Shown one piece after another: positions 1 to 5,192 of a DNA stretch of 15,775 nucleotides. A model generated the notes under the pieces. The model made no database searches. It had not been told where the DNA came from and was given only the letters and a program-made list of their open reading frames with translations. Source of the DNA: Bacillota bacterium (lineage in GTDB: Bacteria > Bacillota > Clostridia > Oscillospirales > Ruminococcaceae); the NCBI GenBank assembly GCA_023395435.1, contig JAEWZG010000012.1, positions 1 to 15,775 of the forward strand, written 5' to 3'. Every line of letters begins with the position of its first letter. Position 1 is the first letter of the stretch. The position numbers and the translations under genes are program-made.

Positions 1-1
1 C

Positions 2-748
2 CTTGTAAATATTATGCAAATTCTTCGAAGTGAAAATGGTTGCCCTTGGGATAAAGAGCAGACTCACTCATCAATACGAAACAATTTTATTGAAGAAGTA
101 TACGAAGTTATTGAGGCTATTGACACAAAAAACACAGCATTACTCAGAGAAGAACTTGGTGACGTCTTATTGCAGGTCATTTTTCATGCTCAGATGGAAG
201 CTGAAAAAGATTCATTTACATTTAATGATGTAGTAAATGAATTATGTCATAAGCTTATTATCAGACACCCTCATGTTTTTGGTGAGATTAAAATTAACAA
301 TACAGAACAGGTTCTCACAAACTGGGAAAACATCAAAAATGAAGTCAAGGGAACAAAAAGTTATACTGAGACTTTACGGAATGTACCTGATGTACTCCCT
401 GCTCTTATAAAAGCCGAAAAAATCGGCAAGAGAGCCAGCAAGGCTTCAATGGATTTTGAAAATGTAAATTCTGCTTTCTCTGCTTTACGTGGTGAGGTTG
501 ATGAACTTGACAATGCCATTCAGATTGGGCAAGAAGATCAGATATTAGACGAGCTTGGCGATGTACTTTTCTCATGTGTTAATGTTGCAAGAAAGCTTGG
601 TATTAACAGTGAAGAAGCTCTAACGAAGGCGTGCAATAAATTTATTAACCGTTTTGAATCGGTCGAAAACCTCACAAGGCTAGATGGGATAGATATGAAA
701 TCCCTTAGCATAGATGTTCTTGATGCCTACTGGCACAAGGCAAAATAA
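2..748 (+). CDS. mazG: MazG nucleoside triphosphate pyrophosphohydrolase (5' end cut by window edge)
   Basis: MazG hydrolyses (d)NTPs to the monophosphate and pyrophosphate in the cytosol and is thought to clear non-canonical nucleotides. The N-terminal copy shows the hallmark NGCPWDKEQTH followed by EEVYE and EELGD, the Mg-binding acidic motifs of the all-alpha NTP-PPase fold. A second copy near the C-terminus shows EVDEL and DELGDVLF. The reading frame is open to the left edge. The first ATG in the window (14) lies only four codons in, and E. coli MazG carries about ten more residues before the equivalent point. The true start is therefore almost certainly outside the window, and an N-terminal methylase domain as in Bacillus YabN cannot be excluded. 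hup follows 49 bases downstream with no clear promoter between, so co-transcription is likely. Confidence 0.93.
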   Translation, partial: LVNIMQILRSENGCPWDKEQTHSSIRNNFIEEVYEVIEAIDTKNTALLREELGDVLLQVIFHAQMEAEKDSFTFNDVVNELCHKLIIRHPHVFGEIKINNTEQVLTNWENIKNEVKGTKSYTETLRNVPDVLPALIKAEKIGKRASKASMDFENVNSAFSALRGEVDELDNAIQIGQEDQILDELGDVLFSCVNVARKLGINSEEALTKACNKFINRFESVENLTRLDGIDMKSLSIDVLDAYWHKAK

Positions 749-783
749 AAAATTTAATGGTTTACCCGTTAAAAAATATTACT

Positions 784-788
784 GGAGG
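784..788 (+). promoter_or_regulatory. Ribosome binding site that decides the hup start
   Basis: GGAGG lies 9 bases before the ATG at 798. The in-frame ATG at 789 touches this site and the ATG at 714 lies inside mazG, so both are poor starts. Confidence 0.8.
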
Positions 789-797
789 ATGAAAAAA

Positions 798-1073
798 ATG
801 ACAAAGACAGATTTAGTAAACCTTATCGCAGAGAATACTGATTACACAAAGAAAGATGCTGAAAAGGCTCTTACATCAGTAATTTCTGCTATTTCTGATT
901 CATTAGCTAATGGCGAAAAGATTCAACTTGTTGGTTTCGGTACTTTTGAAGTTCGTGAGCGTAAAGCTAAAGAAGGTATCAACCCTAAAACAAAGGCAAA
1001 GATTAATATTGCTGCTAAGAAAGTTCCTGCTTTCAAAGCTGGTAAGGCTCTTAAGGATGCAGTTGCAAAGTAG
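798..1073 (+). CDS. hup: DNA-binding protein HU
   Basis: HU is a small dimeric histone-like protein that bends and compacts DNA in the nucleoid. The 91-residue product has the usual family length and the opening MTKTDLVNLIAE. The signature around GFGTFEVRERKAKEG is present with its NPKT beta-arm tip, and the end VPAFKAGKALKDAVAK is typical. The start at 798 is chosen for the GGAGG 9 bases upstream and because it gives the family's normal N-terminus. The mazG-hup-rqcP order is a familiar clostridial arrangement. A strong hairpin terminator follows 15 bases after the stop codon. That fits abundant HU expression while limiting flow into rqcP. Confidence 0.97.
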   Translation: MTKTDLVNLIAENTDYTKKDAEKALTSVISAISDSLANGEKIQLVGFGTFEVRERKAKEGINPKTKAKINIAAKKVPAFKAGKALKDAVAK

Positions 1074-1088
1074 TATTTGCTATCATAC

Positions 1089-1120
1089 AGAAATCGGCCT
1101 TGCGCCGATTTCTTTTTATT
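1089..1120 (+). terminator. Rho-independent terminator after hup
   Basis: A perfect 10-bp stem (1089-1098 with 1104-1113, arm AGAAATCGGC) has a 5-base loop and is followed by a TTTTTATTT tract. It ends only a few bases before the rqcP ribosome site, so rqcP depends on read-through unless a promoter is hidden here. Confidence 0.9.
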
Positions 1121-1135
1121 TAAGGGGAATTATAC

Positions 1136-1378
1136 ATGCGTTTGGATAAATATCTTAAAATAACAAGGCTTATTAAGAGAAGGACTATTGCAAATGAGGC
1201 CTGTGATGCTGGTAAAATTGTTGTTAATGGAAAGATTGCTAGGGCTTCTTACGATGTCAAGATTGATGATATCATTGAAATAAACCTTGGGCAGAAGCCA
1301 TTAAAGGTGAAAATACTTTCAATAAGTGATTATGCAACTAAAGAAAGTGCTTCAGAACACTATACTGTTATTGAATAA
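1136..1378 (+). CDS. rqcP: RqcP-type S4-domain RNA-binding protein (YabO/Hsp15 family)
   Basis: RqcP works with RqcH on obstructed 50S subunits, supporting addition of C-terminal alanine tails to stalled nascent chains. The 80-residue product is almost only an S4 RNA-binding domain. It opens MRLDKYLKITRLIKRR and continues with the loop AGKIVVNGKIARASYDVK typical of the family, which matches B. subtilis YabO in length. AAGGGG at 1122-1127 precedes the ATG by 8 bases. Placement behind mazG and hup is the known context. In B. subtilis the sporulation genes yabP and yabQ follow, but here a convergent unrelated gene lies downstream. The assignment is by family and context; the RqcH partner is not in the window. 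Confidence 0.9.
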   Translation: MRLDKYLKITRLIKRRTIANEACDAGKIVVNGKIARASYDVKIDDIIEINLGQKPLKVKILSISDYATKESASEHYTVIE

Positions 1379-1383
1379 AATGC

Positions 1384-1420
1384 AAAAGCAGCCAGATTTA
1401 TTTAGGGCTGCTTTTTATTT
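1384..1420 (+). terminator. Terminator after rqcP
   Basis: A perfect 10-bp stem AAAAGCAGCC / GGCTGCTTTT (1384-1393 with 1406-1415) has a 12-base loop and a T-rich tail. It starts 5 bases after the rqcP stop codon. Confidence 0.9.
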
Positions 1421-1430
1421 TAAATATTAT

Positions 1431-1462
1431 AAAAAGGTCTCATGTAATCATGAGACCTTTTA
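1431..1462 (-). terminator. Terminator of the 704-residue membrane protein gene (probably bidirectional)
   Basis: A perfect 13-bp stem AAAAGGTCTCATG / CATGAGACCTTTT (1432-1444 with 1449-1461) has a 4-base loop. A/T runs flank it on both sides, so it can stop transcripts from either strand between these convergent units. Confidence 0.9.
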
Positions 1463-1472
1463 CTATTAGATA

Positions 1473-3587
1473 TTAATATTTCCACATATCAAGAGTTAGT
1501 GAAGAAACCTTACCATTACTAATATAGAATGATATAACATTCCGTTCCGAATTTGTATCAACAATATTAATTAGTGTTGAATCTGTTGCCTTTATACCAA
1601 ATGCATTGTTTATTTCTGCAATTGTAGATCCATTTTTTATGCCATTTACAGAAAAATCAAATCTTCCATTTGCTGATGAATACATACTAATTCTTTCAAC
1701 TACACCTTTATCCATTGAAGCTTCAGATGCTGTTTTATTTCTTCCTCTTAAAGAAACGGCATAATCTTCTTTTCCGTCAGTACCGATTAACTTACCAAAA
1801 GTAATATCATCAGCATCAACAGTAGCATCTTCCCAAATTATTTTATCTTTTACAAGAGAAGCTGGGCATGGGAATGCTGTAGATTTACCGTTCATAACAA
1901 CCTTAAGATTTTTAAAATCGTACTTATATTCCACATCAGAAGGTTCTTCGACCTCATCATAGTCATCGTCAACATTAAACTCATCATCTTCAATTGATGG
2001 AGTTTCTGAGCCAGACTGTTTAATAGTAGTAGCTGCAGTCATAAGCTGTTTTACTAAATCTTCGCCAAGTGCATCTGTAAGAGTTTTTGTAAAGCCCTGA
2101 GCATCAATGGTTCCGAGGTAATCTTCCATCTGTGTATTTACATCATATACTTTTGCATCTGAACCAGGTAACTTAATATCAGAAACTTCTGTTTTTTCGT
2201 AGCTTGTTTCAATTGAGCCTAATGATTTCTTATCCTGATTAACTGTAACCTTTACAGTCTGCTTCTTGTTCTTTACTGAACAATCCATAACAAGCTGAGT
2301 ATTTTTGCCATCTGCTTTTTCTTCATATGTAAGTTTACCGCTAACAAGCATATTCTCTTTGTCAACAATTTCAGCATCTTCCAATGATACAATGCATTCT
2401 GATTTTTCTTTTTCGTCTATTGCCATGCATTCAAATGTTCCTGTAAGTGCTCCGCTCTTTTTCTTTGCTGAGCCTTCAATAGAGAGAACATCCTCGCCAT
2501 CCTCTTTTGCCCATACTGATAAAGCGTATTTCTTGTCATTATCAATTTTAATATATCCTAAAGATGCTTCCTTGCCTGATGCGCTTGTTTCAATTTCCCT
2601 ACCCATTACTTCACGGGAATTATTGATATATGTAGTAATTGTACAGAATGTATCGCTAGGGTCAATATCCTCACCGAAAGCTTCCTCTTTGTTGTCAGAA
2701 TTTATTGCAGTAATAAGTTGATCGATACCTTTATCATACTGTTCTTCTGTAATTCCAGCTGATTTTATAATCATATTCTTGATTGTATCATCTTTTTTAA
2801 GCTCTTTAAGTGCATCTTCACCAATTGTGAAAAGGTCCTTATACTTAATTTTGTTTTCAAGAGCTATATACTTATAATCAACACCATCAATACTACCTTT
2901 AACTGTATCTTTTTCAACTTCCTTTGAAGAATCAATAAGTATATCAGTATATCTCTTGATTGCTTTTTCAACTTCTTTATCTGAAAGTGCGAGATCCTTT
3001 GCATTTATATCAGCATCACCAATTGGAAGTTTAGACGCACTGTTGAATTTTGTTAGTTCGTTCATTGACAGACCACTGTTCTCAAGCAAAGCATTTAAAT
3101 CCTTTTCAGCAACTGAAAGATATGCACTACTCAATTCAGGAACTTTTATAAAAGCTGTTTTCTTATCAAGATCTATAACTGTATTGACAGAAATAATATT
3201 CTTGTCATTGTAAAGCAAAGAATAATTCTGTGCGCTTAGTGTTCCTTTAAAGCCATTGTTTGTTTTTAATGTAACGCTCTTGAGTCCATCAATGTTAGCT
3301 TCTTTTACAAAGTCTTCACCGAACTCAACCTTTGTGCTTGTATTATAACCTATTTCAAATTTGCCAGTAATAGTATCTGATAATTTTTCATACATTGCAC
3401 CTAATGTCTCTGATTTTTCAGAAACATACTTTTTTTCTGCTTTTGCATACAACTTTGAAGGTCTCATTAATGCATTCTCTATAGAATATCTAAAAGGTTT
3501 TACAAAAAAGAATGCAGATAGCCCCCCAATAATTATAATAGCAAGTGAAATTGCAGTAATTTTAAGCGCTAAAGCTTTTTTGCTCAT
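1473..3587 (-). CDS. Membrane-anchored extracellular protein of unknown function, 704 aa
   Basis: I do not recognise this gene as a named family. Residues 5-29 form one hydrophobic segment after MSKK and act as a signal anchor or uncleaved signal peptide, placing the rest outside the cell. Residues about 70-480 are beta-rich and polar. They contain short amphipathic strands and phrases such as KVPELSSAYLSV that recall LolA/LppX-like half-barrel lipid-binding proteins; this is a resemblance only. An acidic linker rich in D and E covers about 533-555. The C-terminal about 140 residues (VNGIKNGSTIAEINNAFG, then SFYISNGKVSSL) look like a small BamE/SmpA-like alpha-beta module. The ATG at 3587 is chosen because AAGGAG lies 7 bases upstream; the TTG two codons earlier is too close to that site. 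It is monocistronic, with its own promoter and terminator. Confidence 0.85.
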   Translation of the reverse strand: MSKKALALKITAISLAIIIIGGLSAFFFVKPFRYSIENALMRPSKLYAKAEKKYVSEKSETLGAMYEKLSDTITGKFEIGYNTSTKVEFGEDFVKEANIDGLKSVTLKTNNGFKGTLSAQNYSLLYNDKNIISVNTVIDLDKKTAFIKVPELSSAYLSVAEKDLNALLENSGLSMNELTKFNSASKLPIGDADINAKDLALSDKEVEKAIKRYTDILIDSSKEVEKDTVKGSIDGVDYKYIALENKIKYKDLFTIGEDALKELKKDDTIKNMIIKSAGITEEQYDKGIDQLITAINSDNKEEAFGEDIDPSDTFCTITTYINNSREVMGREIETSASGKEASLGYIKIDNDKKYALSVWAKEDGEDVLSIEGSAKKKSGALTGTFECMAIDEKEKSECIVSLEDAEIVDKENMLVSGKLTYEEKADGKNTQLVMDCSVKNKKQTVKVTVNQDKKSLGSIETSYEKTEVSDIKLPGSDAKVYDVNTQMEDYLGTIDAQGFTKTLTDALGEDLVKQLMTAATTIKQSGSETPSIEDDEFNVDDDYDEVEEPSDVEYKYDFKNLKVVMNGKSTAFPCPASLVKDKIIWEDATVDADDITFGKLIGTDGKEDYAVSLRGRNKTASEASMDKGVVERISMYSSANGRFDFSVNGIKNGSTIAEINNAFGIKATDSTLINIVDTNSERNVISFYISNGKVSSLTLDMWKY

Positions 3588-3594
3588 AAACAAT

Positions 3595-3600
3595 CTCCTT
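3595..3600 (-). promoter_or_regulatory. Ribosome binding site of the 704-residue protein
   Basis: AAGGAG on the minus strand lies 7 bases before the ATG at 3587 but only 1-2 bases before the in-frame TTG at 3593, which supports the ATG. Confidence 0.8.
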
Positions 3601-3634
3601 AATATATTTTTAATTTATTATTTAAACAATAATA

Positions 3635-3663
3635 AGTATAATAAGTAATGTAAAAATTGTCAA
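3635..3663 (-). promoter_or_regulatory. Near-consensus sigma-A promoter for the 704-residue membrane protein
   Basis: Minus strand: TTGACA (3663-3658), 17-bp spacer, TATACT (3640-3635). The -35 box is perfect and the -10 differs at one position. The expected start of transcription is near 3628, giving a 5' leader of about 40 bases. Confidence 0.8.
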
Positions 3664-3675
3664 TATTTTTACATT
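3647..3675 (-). promoter_or_regulatory. Perfect inverted repeat centred on the -35 box (candidate operator)
   Basis: The arms AATGTAAAAA (3647-3656) and TTTTTACATT (3666-3675) are exact reverse complements across a 9-base centre that contains the -35 hexamer. A dimeric regulator bound here would occlude RNA polymerase. There is no T-run or gene end to suggest a terminator. AT-rich DNA makes some palindromes by chance, so the operator role is an inference. Confidence 0.45.
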
Positions 3676-3710
3676 ATATTTGTGATTTATAACAAAATAG
3701 TTAGTCACTA

Positions 3711-3749
3711 ATCAAAAAAAATACAATACTTTTTTGAGTATTGTATTTT
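3711..3749 (-). terminator. Terminator after the polysaccharide deacetylase gene
   Basis: A perfect 13-bp stem AAAATACAATACT / AGTATTGTATTTT (3718-3730 with 3737-3749) has a 6-base loop. On the minus strand it is followed by a run of T (complement of the A-run at 3714-3720). Confidence 0.85.
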
Positions 3750-3757
3750 CATATAAA

Positions 3758-4684
3758 TTACTGAGGAATATCGAAAGAATATCCTTCTGCTTTAAGGTTG
3801 TCAATCAGATCTCCAAGAATGCTAGCATTAGTTGATGAAACGGAGTGAAGGAGATAAATACATCCAGGATGTACAGCTTTTTTCACTTTTTCTAATGCAG
3901 CTAACGGGCTCATTTGCTTTTTTGAATCCCAATCGGCATACGCATAGCTCCATAATACTGTTCTATACCCACATGATTGTGTTATAGCAAGTGATTGTTC
4001 AGAATATTCACCCATTGGTGGACGGAAAAGATACATAGTATAATTGTATTCGGATATCATATAATCATGAAGCTCTGTAATTTCTTTCCTGGCAGTATTA
4101 ATATCCAAAGTTGGCATAGAATAATGGTGGACAGAATGATTGCCAATTGTATGCCCTTCATTTATCATTCTTTTTATTAATTCAGGATTTCGCTTAACGT
4201 AATCAGTTAAAACAAAAAATGTTGCTTTCACTTTTTTCTCTTTTAATGCATCAAGAATTTTTGCAGTATAACCATTTTCATATCCCTGATCAAAAGTTAG
4301 ATATATGACTTTTTTCTGATCTTCTTTGATTGCAAAACTATTGTACTTATTGAATGCTGAGTTGAAATCAAGAGCACCATATGGTCTATTATCCTTATCT
4401 AGTCTTAAACCCTGACCATAACCGCATTTTTTAGTATTAAGATTTGAAATTTCATCGTCAGAAAGCTTTTGTGAAACAGCAGGGATTTTAGAATCTGTAT
4501 TATCCGAACTATCACTATCAAAAGGAAGGCTATTGTTCGTTGGGATATCCCTGTCAAGTTCACTGGCAGAGACTGAAGTAGTCGTTTTTTCACTTTCTGA
4601 TGACGTGCTACTGTTGTTATCAGTATTTTTAGAGCAGGATGTTAGCAAAAAAATCAAGCAAAGAATTAGTATAGCTTTTTTCAT
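3758..4684 (-). CDS. pdaA: PdaA-like polysaccharide deacetylase (NodB domain) lipoprotein
   Basis: This is a predicted surface peptidoglycan de-N-acetylase, closest in motif pattern to PdaA, which makes the muramic acid residue that becomes muramic-delta-lactam. The signal peptide ends in lipobox LTSC (14-17), so the mature protein should be lipid-anchored at Cys17. A Ser/Thr/Asp-rich linker follows to about residue 75. Catalytic motifs: TFDQGYENGY (130-139, base Asp132), NHSVHH (182-187, metal ligands H183 and H187), RPPMGEYSE (221-229), ADWD (250-253) and LLHSVS (278-283). Position 133, usually the second Asp of NodB enzymes, is Gln; B. subtilis PdaA has Asn there. Start: ATG with an AGAAGG-type site about 9 bases upstream. 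I see no convincing promoter in 4685-4800. The PdaA subfamily is judged by motif, so another wall or glycan substrate is possible. Confidence 0.85.
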   Translation of the reverse strand: MKKAILILCLIFLLTSCSKNTDNNSSTSSESEKTTTSVSASELDRDIPTNNSLPFDSDSSDNTDSKIPAVSQKLSDDEISNLNTKKCGYGQGLRLDKDNRPYGALDFNSAFNKYNSFAIKEDQKKVIYLTFDQGYENGYTAKILDALKEKKVKATFFVLTDYVKRNPELIKRMINEGHTIGNHSVHHYSMPTLDINTARKEITELHDYMISEYNYTMYLFRPPMGEYSEQSLAITQSCGYRTVLWSYAYADWDSKKQMSPLAALEKVKKAVHPGCIYLLHSVSSTNASILGDLIDNLKAEGYSFDIPQ

Positions 4685-4800
4685 ATCATTCTACCTTCTT
4701 ATTAAAATTTTAAAAATTAAGTGCTATAAAGTTATTTTCCCCTGTTATCTTTTTTTTATTGAAGGTAATTATCATCTTAAAGAAAACCACTATTTCTTTA

Positions 4801-4837
4801 AATTTAAAAAGAATGTGAAGAAGACTTCACATTCTTT
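4801..4837 (-). terminator. Terminator after ireB
   Basis: A perfect 13-bp stem AAAGAATGTGAAG / CTTCACATTCTTT (4808-4820 with 4825-4837) has a 4-base loop and is followed on the minus strand by TTTTTAAATTT. It separates ireB from the downstream deacetylase gene. Confidence 0.9.
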
Positions 4838-4870
4838 GGTTATTAAGATTATAGCAATTTTCATAAATTT

Positions 4871-5116
4871 TTATTCGTCAAGATATGCTTTTACAAGAAC
4901 CTGTAAGAGTTCATCCCTGTCAAGGTGACGAATGAGACTTCTGGCATTGTTATATGTGGTTATGTATGTCGGGTCTTCAGAAAGAATATAACCGACAATC
5001 TGATTAATTGGATTATAACCTTTTTCTCGCAATGCATCATAGATAGTAGTCAAAGTCTTTTTTAATTCTTTTTCTTTGTCCTGATTCACTGTAAAAGTAA
5101 CTGTCTGATCATTCAT
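4871..5116 (-). CDS. ireB: IreB-family regulatory phosphoprotein (UPF0297)
   Basis: In Enterococcus faecalis IreB is a small cytosolic protein phosphorylated on N-terminal threonines by the PASTA kinase IreK, and it dampens intrinsic cephalosporin resistance. The 81-residue product carries the family core REKGYNPINQIVGYILSEDP, then YNNARSLIRHLDRDEL. Threonines 5 and 7 in MNDQTVTF sit where the phosphorylated threonines are expected. AAGGAGG lies 7 bases before the ATG, and a near-consensus promoter and a terminator make it monocistronic. The usual neighbours (alaS upstream, ruvX and a DUF1292 gene downstream) are absent. Family assignment is firm; the signalling role in this organism is inferred. 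Confidence 0.93.
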   Translation of the reverse strand: MNDQTVTFTVNQDKEKELKKTLTTIYDALREKGYNPINQIVGYILSEDPTYITTYNNARSLIRHLDRDELLQVLVKAYLDE

Positions 5117-5147
5117 ATTCTTTCCTCCTTAATAATTACTTTACTAT

Positions 5148-5176
5148 ATTATACCCGATTTATCAAAAAATATCAA
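5148..5176 (-). promoter_or_regulatory. Sigma-A promoter of ireB
   Basis: Minus strand: TTGATA (5176-5171), 17-bp spacer, perfect TATAAT (5153-5148). It lies between the pheT stop and the ireB start, so ireB does not depend on pheST transcription. Confidence 0.8.
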
Positions 5177-5186
5177 CAATTTTTTG
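5164..5186 (-). promoter_or_regulatory. AT-only inverted repeat over the ireB -35 box
   Basis: CAAAAAAT (5164-5171) and ATTTTTTG (5179-5186) are exact reverse complements across 7 bases. On the minus strand no T-run follows, so it is a poor terminator for pheT. It could be an operator-like dyad or chance in AT-rich DNA. Confidence 0.25.
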
Positions 5187-5192
5187 TATTTT

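Noticed and set aside
714..797. Longer HU start inside mazG
   Set aside because: It overlaps mazG and adds 28 residues not found in HU proteins. GGAGG is placed correctly for 798.
2305..2721. 138-codon open frame on the + strand inside the membrane protein gene
   Set aside because: Antisense shadow of a long coding region with no ribosome site and low-complexity Ser-rich composition.
3588..3593. TTG start two codons upstream for the 704-residue protein
   Set aside because: Only 1-2 bases separate it from AAGGAG, while the ATG at 3587 has 7-base spacing.
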